Positions 7,986 through 16,188 of a stretch of DNA of 64,000 nt are shown piece after piece. This DNA comes from an uncultured Eubacteriales bacterium (lineage in GTDB: Bacteria; Bacillota; Clostridia; Lachnospirales; Lachnospiraceae), in contig ONLK01000010.1 of NCBI GenBank assembly GCA_900318615.1, positions 1 to 64,000 on the forward strand. The letters are read 5' to 3'. Every line of letters begins with the position of its first letter. Position 1 is the first letter of the stretch. The position numbers and the translations under genes are program-made. The notes beneath the pieces are model-generated. The model searched no databases, was not told the origin of the DNA, and saw nothing but the letters and a program-made list of their open reading frames with translations.

Positions 7986-9263
7986 ATGACAATTCTGATA
8001 AAAAACGGCCGGGTAGTGGATCCGTCCCGTGAAGCCGACGGACAGGAAGACGTTCTTATTAAGAATGGAAAAATCGCGGCTGTTGGCAGGATACCGGAGG
8101 AGGCTGTGAGCTATGGCAAGGATGTCCGGGTTATCGATGCACAGGGGCTGACCATTGTCCCCGGGCTGATGGATCCGCATGTGCATTTTCGTGATCCCGG
8201 TTTTACGGAGAAGGAAGATATAATTACAGGTGCAGCAGCGGCAAAACGCGGCGGCTTTACAAGAGTTGTCTGCATGGCAAACACGAAACCGGTGATTGAC
8301 AATCCGCAGCGGCTAAGAGAAAATCAGCGCCGCTCAGAAAAAACCGGGATTCACGTGTTTCAGGATTCGGCGGTGACGGCAGGCCTGAAAGGCGAACAGC
8401 TGGTGCCCATGGAGGAAATGGCATCCGCCGGAGCGCCGGGATTTACGGATGATGGGAAACCACTGATGAACGAGCGGCTTCTGAAGGAAGCTATGGAAAG
8501 GGCAGCACGCCTTCATAAACCGATCAGCCTTCATGAAGAAGATCCCCTTTTTGTAAACGGGGCTGGAGTTAATCAAGGGAAGACAGCAGCATTGATTGGA
8601 TACGGAGGCGCTGATGAGGCGGCAGAGTATATTCTTACCGCCCGGGACTGTATGCTGGCGCTGGCAGTTGGGGCACGCATCTGCATTCAGCACATCAGTT
8701 CCGCAAGGTCTGTGGAGATCGTTCGCATGGCCAGAAAAATGGGGGCGGATGTGCACGCGGAGGCAACGCCGCACCATTTCACCCTGACAGAGGAGGACGT
8801 GCTTACGTACGGGACAAACGCAAGAATGAACCCGCCGCTTCGGACACAAAAAGACCGTGATGCTATCCGGGAAGGACTGAAGGACGGCACGATCGACATG
8901 ATCGCGACCGATCACGCTCCGCACACGGCAGCAGAAAAGGCAAGGCCTATGCCGCAGGCCCCTTCCGGAATCATCGGGCTGGAAACCTCCCTGGGGCTGG
9001 GCATCCGTTCTCTTGTCCGGCCGGGTATTCTCACCCTGCGCGAGCTTATTTATAAAATGAGCACAGCGCCGGCCCTGTTTTACAACATGACACCTGCATC
9101 CGTGCGGGAAGGCGCCGATGCTGACCTTGCGATTTTCGGCGAGGATGAAGAGTGGAAGGTCACAGATTTCGCCTCAAAGGCGCAAAACAGTCCCTTCCCT
9201 GGCTGGATCCTGCCCGGCAGAATCCACTATACCATCTGCGGCGGACACATCGTATATGAATGA
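7986..9263 (+). CDS. pyrC: Dihydroorotase
   Basis: The 425-aa type I dihydroorotase catalyses the reversible cyclisation of carbamoyl-aspartate to dihydroorotate in pyrimidine synthesis. Visible motifs are the metal-binding DPHVHFRDPG near residue 60, the later histidines in LHEEDP and IQHISS, and the catalytic ATDHAPH near residue 305. Length is typical. GAAAGGGGAAG lies before the ATG. No other pyr gene adjoins it (pyrH is 26 kb away), so it is a stand-alone locus. Its TGA stop overlaps the first base of a MITE-type end that starts at 9262. Confidence 0.95.
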   Translation: MTILIKNGRVVDPSREADGQEDVLIKNGKIAAVGRIPEEAVSYGKDVRVIDAQGLTIVPGLMDPHVHFRDPGFTEKEDIITGAAAAKRGGFTRVVCMANTKPVIDNPQRLRENQRRSEKTGIHVFQDSAVTAGLKGEQLVPMEEMASAGAPGFTDDGKPLMNERLLKEAMERAARLHKPISLHEEDPLFVNGAGVNQGKTAALIGYGGADEAAEYILTARDCMLALAVGARICIQHISSARSVEIVRMARKMGADVHAEATPHHFTLTEEDVLTYGTNARMNPPLRTQKDRDAIREGLKDGTIDMIATDHAPHTAAEKARPMPQAPSGIIGLETSLGLGIRSLVRPGILTLRELIYKMSTAPALFYNMTPASVREGADADLAIFGEDEEWKVTDFASKAQNSPFPGWILPGRIHYTICGGHIVYE

Positions 9264-9303
9264 TTACAAGTGTCAAAAGTCCGCCACCACGCGTAATCAT
9301 AAA
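9262..9303 (+). mobile_element. MITE-family fragment, left end, overlapping the pyrC stop
   Basis: The sequence GATTACAAGTGTCAAAAGTC starts at 9262 inside the TGA of pyrC. It continues through CCGCCACCACGCGTAATCAT, joining the family's left end directly to its internal CGCGTAATCAT tract. The right terminal repeat is absent, so it is an internally deleted or truncated copy. Confidence 0.75.
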
Positions 9304-9361
9304 ACATGAAACAGGGAAAGCTCCAATGAAAGCTTTATAAAAGCTTCAATTTCAAATTTTT

Positions 9362-9390
9362 CTGTCAAACTGCCGGTATCATGATATAAT
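9362..9390 (+). promoter_or_regulatory. Promoter of the 65-aa protein/GH13 unit
   Basis: CTGTCA (9362-9367), a 17-bp spacer and a consensus TATAAT (9385-9390) preceded by TGa, an extended -10. Predicted start of transcription is near 9397. Confidence 0.75.
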
Positions 9391-9402
9391 GACGATGCTC
9401 AT

Positions 9403-9460
9403 GGGCAGGGCCCGCCGGGCGCCGATCCGGCGGCACGTCCATTTTTCCTGCCAGTGGACG
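9403..9460 (+). ncRNA. Possible pseudoknotted 5' leader
   Basis: Starting about 6 nt after the predicted transcription start: GGCAGG (9404-9409) can pair with CCTGCC (9447-9452). CCGCCGG (9412-9418) forms an inner hairpin with CCGGCGG (9427-9433). CGTCCA (9436-9441), inside the first loop, can pair with TGGACG (9455-9460) beyond it. The first and third helices interlock as an H-type pseudoknot. I cannot assign it to a known RNA family. Confidence 0.4.
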
Positions 9461-9500
9461 CTGGAGGGAAAAAATACTTGAACTTAACGGAGGAATACAT

Positions 9501-9698
9501 ATGTCTGAAGAGAAAAAAAGCTGGGAAGGTATCATCCCGAAGGTTGGGCCGGTGCCCGATGATTTTGAGCGCGAGTTTATCGGAAAGGTAAACGAAGTCA
9601 GAGAAAAGTTCAGCCAGACGGATTTTGAGGATCTGAAGGGCGTGCTTAAAGACGTTGTCGAGGCAATGCCGGATCAGGAAGATAAAAAAACAGAGTAA
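9501..9698 (+). CDS. Small acidic hypothetical protein (65 aa)
   Basis: The acidic, probably helical protein begins MSEEKKSWEGIIPKVGPVPD and ends DQEDKKTE. It has no signal peptide, membrane segment or cysteine. GGAGGAATACAT places a good ribosome binding site before the ATG. It is the first gene after a strong extended -10 promoter and a structured leader, and it lies 141 bp upstream of the amylosucrase-like gene, with which it may be co-transcribed. I do not recognise the family. Confidence 0.75.
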   Translation: MSEEKKSWEGIIPKVGPVPDDFEREFIGKVNEVREKFSQTDFEDLKGVLKDVVEAMPDQEDKKTE

Positions 9699-9839
9699 TA
9701 CAATATTGCAGGAAAGAGATCAGAAACAGGATCCGGATTCAGGAGAAATTGAGAACTCAGGAATAAAGCCTGCGATCATGCAGAAGCCTGCAGGAAACAG
9801 ACGCCGGCGGGTGTGGCCGGCGGGAGAGCGCGAGTTGTG

Positions 9840-11690
9840 ATGACATCAGATGTGGAAGTAACGTATCGGAAGAGGTTCGACAGACATTTTGAAGAACTTC
9901 GCTGGCTTTACATGGAACTGTACAGCAACAGTTCCATGTTTGCGGAGCTTTGTGACACTATGGAACGCTTCAGCCGGGCAAGATCCGCTTCTCTGAAAGA
10001 AAGAGATCTCCGGAAAGAGGCGGATCCGGACTGGTATAAGGACAGTGATCAGATAGGAATGTCCCTGTATGTACAGAATTTTGGAGGGAACCTCCAGGGA
10101 GTGCGGAACAGACTGGACTACATTGAAAAATGTAATGTGAATGTGATCCATCTGATGCCGTTCCTGGAAAGTCCGAAGGGACGCAATGACGGCGGATACG
10201 CCGTTTCCGACTACCGGAAGGTCCGCCCGGACCTGGGAGATATGGACGACCTCCAGGCCCTGACGGAAAGCTGTCATAAACGCGGGATCAGCGTTGGGAT
10301 GGATTTTGTCCTCAATCACACCTCGGATGATCATGAGTGGGCCAGACGTGCGCGCGCCGGCGAAGGCGAGTATATGAGCCGCTATTATTTCTATAACAAT
10401 CCGGAGGTTGTCCGGAAGTTTGAGGAAACGGTTCCGCAGGCCTTTCCGGAGACAGCCCCCGGCAATTTTACTTATGTGCCGGAGTGCGGACATTATGTGA
10501 TGACCACCTTTTATCCTTACCAGTGGGATCTGAACTATCATAATCCGCGGGTATTCAATGAGATGGTGTATAACTTCCTGTATCTTGCCAACCGCGGTAT
10601 GGATATGATGTGCCTTATCGCTCATCCTTATATATGGAAGGAACCGGGGACGAGCTGCTGCAGCCTGCCGCAGGTGCATACCATCACGCGGCTTTTGCGC
10701 ATGATTGTTGAGATTGTCTGCCCTTCCGTGCTGCTAATGTCCGATGCTGCCTTTCGGCCGGAGGATGCCCTCCCGTATTTTGGGACGGCCGAAAAACCGG
10801 AATGTCACATACTGTATAATGCCGCCACCATGGCAGCCGTGTGGAACAGCGTGGCAACCCGGGATGCCTTTTTGCTGAAAAACCAGCTGGATATGCTGAG
10901 CAGTTTTTCGGCAGCGCACGTCTTTGAAAATTATCTTCGAAATCATGATGACATTTCATGGAATTTGGATTATGATCTGCTGCGTGGCCAGGGCATCATG
11001 GAAATCAGCCATAAGAAGTATCTGAATGATTACTTCCGGGGGTACAGTGGCTCCAGCAACAGCCGCGGCGAGCTGTGCAATGTGGATTACGTGAATGAGG
11101 ATGCACGCTTCTGCGGCAGAACCGCCAGTATGTGCGGGATAGAGCGCGCCGGCTTCGAGGGCAGTGACGAAATGATGGACAGCTCCATACGGATGGACAT
11201 TATGCTGCATGCATTGCTTTTCATGCTCCCCGGCCTGCCGGTTCTGTACAGCGGTGATGAAATCGGCCAGGTGAATGATTACAGCTACAAGGATGATCCG
11301 GAGAAAGCAAGGGATGCCCGGTATATCTGCCGCGGTCCCATGAACTGGAAGCTGACAGAAAATATTGATTCTCCGGATACCGTACAGGGACGCCTTTTTC
11401 ATGCACTGGATATTCTTGAAAAAATAAGAAAAGAAGAAAAAGCTTTCGGATCGGAGGCGGAGTGCTGGACACTGGACACGCATGCAAAGGAAATCCTGGG
11501 ATTTTGCAGGTATAGGAATGAAGAAAAGATCACAGGCCTCTTTAATTTCAGTGAGCACTCCCAGACCGCGTGGATTAATGAGGAAAATGCAGGCTGCCGG
11601 GATCTGGTCACGGGCGAGCCGGTACAGACGGGCAGCATTGTCATGGATCCTTACGCTTTCCGCTATCTGAAAACAAAGAAAAGTGACTGA
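9840..11690 (+). CDS. Amylosucrase-like GH13 protein, catalytic residues replaced
   Basis: The 616-aa protein aligns by eye along its length with amylosucrases (GH13_4): NDGGYAVSDYR, DFVLNHTSDDHEW, TTFYPYQWDLNY, IWKEPGTSC, NHDDISW and LYSGDEIG are all kept. However, the nucleophile region LRMDAVAFIW of Neisseria amylosucrase reads MMCLIAHPYIW here, so the catalytic Arg and Asp are Cys258 and Ile260. The acid/base Glu (SEA) is Asp302 (SDA). Only the third carboxylate, Asp370, remains. The frame is intact on both sides. A retaining sucrase lacking its nucleophile should be inactive, so a binding or regulatory role is inferred. The start could instead be GTG 9813. Confidence 0.85.
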   Translation: MTSDVEVTYRKRFDRHFEELRWLYMELYSNSSMFAELCDTMERFSRARSASLKERDLRKEADPDWYKDSDQIGMSLYVQNFGGNLQGVRNRLDYIEKCNVNVIHLMPFLESPKGRNDGGYAVSDYRKVRPDLGDMDDLQALTESCHKRGISVGMDFVLNHTSDDHEWARRARAGEGEYMSRYYFYNNPEVVRKFEETVPQAFPETAPGNFTYVPECGHYVMTTFYPYQWDLNYHNPRVFNEMVYNFLYLANRGMDMMCLIAHPYIWKEPGTSCCSLPQVHTITRLLRMIVEIVCPSVLLMSDAAFRPEDALPYFGTAEKPECHILYNAATMAAVWNSVATRDAFLLKNQLDMLSSFSAAHVFENYLRNHDDISWNLDYDLLRGQGIMEISHKKYLNDYFRGYSGSSNSRGELCNVDYVNEDARFCGRTASMCGIERAGFEGSDEMMDSSIRMDIMLHALLFMLPGLPVLYSGDEIGQVNDYSYKDDPEKARDARYICRGPMNWKLTENIDSPDTVQGRLFHALDILEKIRKEEKAFGSEAECWTLDTHAKEILGFCRYRNEEKITGLFNFSEHSQTAWINEENAGCRDLVTGEPVQTGSIVMDPYAFRYLKTKKSD

Positions 11691-11712
11691 CAAGAAAAAA
11701 ACTGCATTGATT

Positions 11713-11733
11713 ACCCCGCTTCCGGGCGGGGTG
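11713..11733 (+). terminator. GC-rich hairpin after the GH13-like gene
   Basis: CCCCGC (11714-11719) pairs with GCGGGG (11726-11731), followed by TGTTTGTC. The T tract is weak, so termination may be partial. Confidence 0.55.
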
Positions 11734-11773
11734 TTTGTCAGTCTTTCAAACTTTAAGATTGGATGCCTCACGG

Positions 11774-11824
11774 CTGTCAAAAGCTTTAATTTCATAAATG
11801 GGTGGCAATAGCACTTTTGACACC
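11774..11824 (+). mobile_element. Decayed MITE-family copy upstream of the Mrp operon
   Basis: CTGTCAAAAGC faces GCACTTTTGACACC about 40 bp away, with TTTCATAAATGGGTGGCAA between. This matches the right-hand part of the family (ATCATAAATGAGTGGCAAAA, ACTTTTGACAC) with substitutions. The TTGACA at 11817-11822 points toward mrpE and may serve as a -35, although the best -10 (TAAAAA, 16-bp spacer) is poor. Confidence 0.55.
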
Positions 11825-11862
11825 CAGATTATTTATTTTAAAAATGAAAGGAATGGAGAGGT

Positions 11863-12330
11863 ATGATTTTATTCATTGTTCTGTGGCTTCTCTGGGTGCT
11901 TCTGAATGGGAAGCTGACCCTTGAGATTGCCCTGTTCGGCGTCGGTTTTTCTGCCGTGCTTACCCTGTTCTCCTACAAGTTTCTGGGGTACGGAAGCGGA
12001 AAGAAACACCACTCGCTGAAATGGTACGGATTGCTGTTCCGGTATTTCGGAACGGTGCTTGTGGAAATTGTAAAGGCGAATATTGCGGTCCTTAAAATAT
12101 CCATGGCACGGCATATGAACTTTGAGCCGCAGCTGGTATATTTTACACCGGATATTAAGACCGATGCATCGAGGGTACTGCTGGCCAATTCGATTACCAT
12201 CACCCCCGGAACCATCACGGTTCTGGAAGAAAACGGCCATTACTGTGTCCATGCGCTTGATAAATCGCTGGCGGAAGGTATTGACAACAGTGTATTTGTC
12301 CGGCTGCTGCAGAAGATGGAGGAGGCTTGA
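11863..12330 (+). CDS. mrpE: Mrp-type cation/H+ antiporter subunit E
   Basis: The 155-aa protein has two or three N-terminal hydrophobic helices, then the MrpE/MbhA signature: a charged KILKISMARHMNFEPQ-like stretch, LLANSITITPGTITV and a C-terminal HALD motif. In Mrp complexes, subunit E belongs to the membrane module that couples cation and proton movement. It is the first gene of a ten-gene co-directional operon (11863-21574). ATGGAGAGGT precedes the ATG. The assignment rests on sequence and the EFG order. Confidence 0.9.
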   Translation: MILFIVLWLLWVLLNGKLTLEIALFGVGFSAVLTLFSYKFLGYGSGKKHHSLKWYGLLFRYFGTVLVEIVKANIAVLKISMARHMNFEPQLVYFTPDIKTDASRVLLANSITITPGTITVLEENGHYCVHALDKSLAEGIDNSVFVRLLQKMEEA

Positions 12331-12332
12331 AA

Positions 12333-12743
12333 ATGGAGATCCTGAACAGTGCGAGAGAATTTCTTCTCGGTTTTGTGATGGTTGTGATGGCCATCATACT
12401 GATCCTGGCCCTGATCCGCGCGATCATCGGACCGCGGTTTACGGACCGGATTGTTGCCATCAACATGATCGGTACGGAAGTCATCATTATCATCTGTGTT
12501 CTTGCCTATCTGATCGGCGAACAGTATCTGGTTGATGTTGCGCTGGTATATGCCATGATCAGTTTCCTGGCGGTCGTTGTTATGGTTAATCTGTATCTGA
12601 CCGTATATCGCGAGAAAACGCTTAAGAGCAAAGAGGAAGCGGAGATTCTGAGCCATGAGCACGGAATTGAAGTCGGCCGCGAGGAGTACGAGCGCCGGCA
12701 GAAGGCTTCCATGAAGGCGGAAGGGAAGGAGGGAACACAATGA
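12333..12743 (+). CDS. mrpF: Mrp-type antiporter subunit F
   Basis: The 136-aa protein has three hydrophobic helices and the MrpF pattern RAIIGPRFTDRIVAINMIG followed by DVALVYAMISFLAVVV. It has a longer charged C-terminal tail (YREKTLKSKEEAE...) than most MrpF proteins. Start set at ATG 12333, 7 nt after GGAGG; an in-frame TTG at 12327 sits too close to that site. It overlaps the end of mrpG's start by 4 bp, indicating translational coupling. Confidence 0.88.
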   Translation: MEILNSAREFLLGFVMVVMAIILILALIRAIIGPRFTDRIVAINMIGTEVIIIICVLAYLIGEQYLVDVALVYAMISFLAVVVMVNLYLTVYREKTLKSKEEAEILSHEHGIEVGREEYERRQKASMKAEGKEGTQ

Positions 12744-13066
12744 TTGGTGAATGGATACGTTTCATAATAGCAGCGGTGCTTCTGCTTTTCGGCCTCTTTG
12801 TTGAGGTTCGTGCCATTCTGGGCGTTTACCGCATGAACTATGTCATGAACCGGATGCAGGTCGCCGCCATGGGCGATACGATGGGGCTTATGTGCATTCT
12901 GGTGGGGCTGATGATTCTTAGCGGTTTTACCATCATGACGGCCAAAATGATTATGATTCTCCTGTTTTTCTGGCTGGCCAGCCCTGTTTCCAGTCATATG
13001 ATAGCCGAAATTGAAATTGTAACCAATCCGAAGGCGGATCAGGAATTCGAGGTGACAAAACCATGA
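12740..13066 (+). CDS. mrpG: Mrp-type antiporter subunit G
   Basis: The 108-aa protein has three hydrophobic helices; LFGLFVEVRAILGVYRM and SPVSSHMIAE match the MrpG/MbhC family (usual SP(V/I)SSHMIA near the end). It is a small membrane subunit of the antiporter module. Both ends overlap its neighbours by 4 bp. Confidence 0.88.
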   Translation: MIGEWIRFIIAAVLLLFGLFVEVRAILGVYRMNYVMNRMQVAAMGDTMGLMCILVGLMILSGFTIMTAKMIMILLFFWLASPVSSHMIAEIEIVTNPKADQEFEVTKP

Positions 13067-13341
13067 GTGTACTGGAATGCATTCTTTGTTCATTTCTGAT
13101 TTTATGTGCGATCGCTGTCTGCCTTTCCAGGAACCTGCTGGTCGCCGTGATTATTCAGATGGCGTACAGCATGATCATGTCCGTCATCTGGATCATTCTC
13201 CAGTCCCCGGACCTGGCCATCACGGAAGCAGCTGTCGGAGCCGGCATCACCGGCCTTCTTTTCCTGATCACGCTGCGAAAGATCAACGCGATGGATGATG
13301 AAAAACTGGAAGAGAATGAGGAGGATAATTCCGATGAGTAA
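13063..13341 (+). CDS. MbhD-like (DUF4040) subunit, MrpA C-terminal homologue
   Basis: The 92-aa protein has three hydrophobic helices and SPDLAITEAAVGAGITGLLFLITLR (motif: DLAITEA-GAG), the signature of the MrpA C-terminal region that is a separate gene, mbhD, in archaeal Mbh operons. Separate coding here, instead of fusion to a large MrpA, places the operon in the split Mbh-like layout. The tail is acidic (EENEEDNSDE). It overlaps mrpG by 4 bp and the next gene by 8 bp. Confidence 0.85.
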   Translation: MSVLECILCSFLILCAIAVCLSRNLLVAVIIQMAYSMIMSVIWIILQSPDLAITEAAVGAGITGLLFLITLRKINAMDDEKLEENEEDNSDE

Positions 13342-14251
13342 TAGCCAGTCCAAATTCACAAGATGGCTGAACGGCGAGTATCTGTGCGGAATGGACAATC
13401 CGGACAATTACGGGTATCAGCCTGTACGAAAGGACACGGAAATCGCCAGGCATCATGAAAAATCCTTCACCGAGCGTATGCGCGACTGGATTGACAACCG
13501 TGAGGAGGGGGCCTTTGACCGGGCGAGAAGCTTTATTTCCTTCATTTTCGCGCTGTTTATCATTTTCGCCATGCTGCTGACCGTTTCCTATCTGCCCAGC
13601 TTTGGTGATCCGGACAATCCTGTCAACAACGAAGTGTCCAGAAGATATATTGAAAAAGGTCTGGAGGAAACCGGCGGCGTGAACATTGTCGGCGGCATGA
13701 TCCTTGACTACAGAGCGTTCGATACCCTCGGTGAATCGCATGTATTGTTTATCGCCGTCAGTGCCGTTCTTATTCTGCTCAGAAATGACCGGAAGAAAAA
13801 AGGGAAGTCGCTGGACGATAAGATTTATGAGCCCCATGTGGATCCGATTCTTCGAAAAGTGGCGAAACTGCAGATTCCCTGCGTTCTGATGTTCGGTATC
13901 TACATTATCATGAACGGGCATATTTCGCCCGGCGGAGGTTTTTCCGGCGGAACCGTGATGGGAGCGGCTCTGATCCTTTATTACAACGCATTCGGCTCGG
14001 AAGCTATGAACCGGTTCTTTACCTACCGCACCTTCCGCAGGGTTACCGTGTGCGCTCTCGGGTTTTACGCATTTGCCAAATGCTATGCGTTCTTTACCGG
14101 CGCCAACGGACTGGAAACGCACATTCCCCTTGGGAAGCCTGGCGCCATCCTCAGTTCCGGGCTGATCCTGCCGCTGAACATTGCCGTCGGACTGATCGTG
14201 TGCTGCACCATGTTCGGTTTCTATTCACTGTTTATTAGGGAGGAGATCTGA
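13334..14251 (+). CDS. mrpB: MbhE-MrpB fusion subunit
   Basis: The 305-aa protein joins two modules. Residues about 60-170 resemble MbhE (GGVNIVGGMILDYRAFDTLGE, a hallmark of the MrpA end). Residues about 180-305 are MrpB/MnhB, with NGHISPGGGFSGGTVMGA. Fusion of these two, separate in Pyrococcus mbh, is the main structural oddity of the gene. The N-terminal 60 residues are hydrophilic. Start at ATG 13334 after GAGGAGGATAA; an in-frame start at 13295 would lie inside mbhD. Confidence 0.85.
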   Translation: MSNSQSKFTRWLNGEYLCGMDNPDNYGYQPVRKDTEIARHHEKSFTERMRDWIDNREEGAFDRARSFISFIFALFIIFAMLLTVSYLPSFGDPDNPVNNEVSRRYIEKGLEETGGVNIVGGMILDYRAFDTLGESHVLFIAVSAVLILLRNDRKKKGKSLDDKIYEPHVDPILRKVAKLQIPCVLMFGIYIIMNGHISPGGGFSGGTVMGAALILYYNAFGSEAMNRFFTYRTFRRVTVCALGFYAFAKCYAFFTGANGLETHIPLGKPGAILSSGLILPLNIAVGLIVCCTMFGFYSLFIREEI

Positions 14252-14252
14252 T

Positions 14253-14654
14253 ATGCTGGATACTTTGCTAAAGCATATTGCCACCAATTATTACGAAGCC
14301 ACGGCGATGATCGTGTATGGTATCGGATTTACAACCCTTCTGTTAAACCGCAACATCATCAAGAAAATCATCGGATTTAACTTTATGGATACCGCCATGT
14401 ACCTGTTTCTGGCATCCAAGGGATACATCACCGGACGGCTGGCGCCGATCGCCATCACCAATCCGGCGAAGTTTGAAGATTATATCAACCCGATCCCGGC
14501 AGGTCTGGTTCTGACCGGAATTGTTGTCTCTGTCAGCTTCTCGGCGTTTTTGCTGGCGCTGGCGGTAAGACTGTACCGGGCCTATCATACGCTGAATATT
14601 GATAAAATAGTAAAGCTTGCAAGAAAAGAAGAGAAGGAAAAGGAGGGCGAATAA
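14253..14654 (+). CDS. mrpC: Mrp-type antiporter subunit C (NuoK-like)
   Basis: The 133-aa protein has three transmembrane helices. YGIGFTTLLLNRNIIKKIIGFNFMDTAMYLFL and the third-helix segment GLVLTGIVVSVSFSAFLLALAVRLYR match MrpC/NuoK. It forms part of the proton path next to the MrpD-like subunits. GGGAGGAGATCTGAT supplies the ribosome binding site. Its C-terminal tail is Lys/Glu-rich. It ends directly against the next gene. Confidence 0.9.
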   Translation: MLDTLLKHIATNYYEATAMIVYGIGFTTLLLNRNIIKKIIGFNFMDTAMYLFLASKGYITGRLAPIAITNPAKFEDYINPIPAGLVLTGIVVSVSFSAFLLALAVRLYRAYHTLNIDKIVKLARKEEKEKEGE

Positions 14655-16169
14655 ATGCTGGATTTTATACAGAATTTCCCGCTCTTCTGCATTATCATGA
14701 CGCTGTTTTCCGGAGTCCTTTGCTCGGTTTTGTCAGCCAGGGCGGCGAGAAACTGCTGTCTGATGGTTGTCAGCGCTGACGGGGTCCTGAATGCAGCCGT
14801 ACTGGTATATACCATCCGCATGGGTGATTCGTTTACCTATATGATGGGACATTTTCCAGCTCCATGGGGCAATGAAATCCGCGTGGGCGTGCTGGAGGCC
14901 ATGCTGGCAATGGTATTCAGCATTGTCATGCTGCTTTCACTGCTGGGCGGAATGAAACATATTTTTGAAGATGTGGAGAGCACGAAGGTCAATCTTTATT
15001 TTCTGATGATGAACCTCCTTTTCGTCTCCATGCTCTGTCTGATTTACACGAACGACCTTTTCACCGGATACGTTTTTGTCGAGATCAATACCATTGCAGC
15101 CTGCGCCATTGTTATGGCCAGGAAGGGAAATCAGACCCTGGTCGCTACGATGCGGTATCTGTGCCTGAGCCTTCTTGGCTCCGGTATGTTTCTTATGGGT
15201 ATCTGCATTCTGTATGATATTACCGGACACCTTCTGATGGTCAGCCTTCATGGCGCCATCGAACAGCTTGCATCGTCCGGTCAGTATGCACAGCCGCTGG
15301 AGGTTGTGATTGTGCTGTTCTGCGTTGGTCTTGCAACCAAGAGCGCGCTGTTTCCGTTCCATTCCTGGCTGCCGGATGCACACGGAAGCTCAACGTCGGC
15401 TTCCTCCGCTATTTTGTCCGGTCTTGTGCTGAAAGGCTACATTATTCTTCTGATTAAGATTGTTTATCGTGTGCTGGGCATCGATGTTTTCAATTCCTCC
15501 AAAGCCATCAATGTTCTGTTTTTCTTTGGATGCTGCGCGATGATTGTCGGTTCGCTTCATGCCATGACCGAGAAAGATCTGAAGAGGATGATTGCGTATT
15601 CCTCGGTGGCACAGATCGGTTATATCTACATGGCCATCGGCCTCGGCTCGACGACCGGCATGATTGCCGCGGTATTTCAGATTTTGGCTCATGCGTTTAC
15701 CAAACCGATGCTGTTCGATGCGGCCGGCGGCTTTATGGAGGTTTCCGGGGGCAGCAGAAAGTTTTCACGGCTGCGCGGAGCCGGGCGCCGCAACGGACTG
15801 GCTGGCATAGCCTTCGTGGTCGGTGCGTTGTCCATGATTGGCATTCCGATGTTTGCCGGATTTATCACCAAATATTACCTGGCGGCCGCAGCCATTCAGT
15901 CGGGCACAAAAAAACTGATCATCGGGCTGATGGTTCTGGCTGTTTCCACACTGCTGAACGCCATGTATTATGTTCCTGCCATCATGGTTCTTTTCTCACG
16001 GGCGGGGGGCAATGCGCAGGAGGGGGACAAATTCACCCTGATCTGCGATAAGAAAAACGTTTCCTTTGTCATTGCCATGGCGGTATTTATCGCTGCCAAT
16101 CTGTACCTGGGCTGCTGTTCCGGTACCGTGATCCGCCTGATTCAGTCCGGACTGAATATGCTGGCATAG
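14655..16169 (+). CDS. Proton-translocating antiporter subunit 1 (NuoL/M/N family)
   Basis: The 504-aa MrpD/MbhH-like protein has about 14 helices. The family's key charged residues are visible: the helix-5 Glu in YVFVEINTIA, the helix-7 Lys in GLATKSALFPFHSWLPDAH, and the helix-12 Lys in AHAFTKPMLF. Intact residues suggest a working ion channel. It is the first of four homologous subunits in tandem. Confidence 0.9.
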   Translation: MLDFIQNFPLFCIIMTLFSGVLCSVLSARAARNCCLMVVSADGVLNAAVLVYTIRMGDSFTYMMGHFPAPWGNEIRVGVLEAMLAMVFSIVMLLSLLGGMKHIFEDVESTKVNLYFLMMNLLFVSMLCLIYTNDLFTGYVFVEINTIAACAIVMARKGNQTLVATMRYLCLSLLGSGMFLMGICILYDITGHLLMVSLHGAIEQLASSGQYAQPLEVVIVLFCVGLATKSALFPFHSWLPDAHGSSTSASSAILSGLVLKGYIILLIKIVYRVLGIDVFNSSKAINVLFFFGCCAMIVGSLHAMTEKDLKRMIAYSSVAQIGYIYMAIGLGSTTGMIAAVFQILAHAFTKPMLFDAAGGFMEVSGGSRKFSRLRGAGRRNGLAGIAFVVGALSMIGIPMFAGFITKYYLAAAAIQSGTKKLIIGLMVLAVSTLLNAMYYVPAIMVLFSRAGGNAQEGDKFTLICDKKNVSFVIAMAVFIAANLYLGCCSGTVIRLIQSGLNMLA

Positions 16170-16188
16170 AAGGGAGGAGAGGAGAGAT

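Noticed and set aside
10590..10640. Frameshift as the cause of the missing GH13 nucleophile
   Set aside because: GMDMM before and YIWKEPGTSC after the site are in the same frame and both align, so substitutions, not a shift, explain the loss.
11774..11862. Certain MITE-derived promoter for the Mrp operon
   Set aside because: The TTGACA is present, but no convincing -10 lies at the right distance, so it is noted only as possible.
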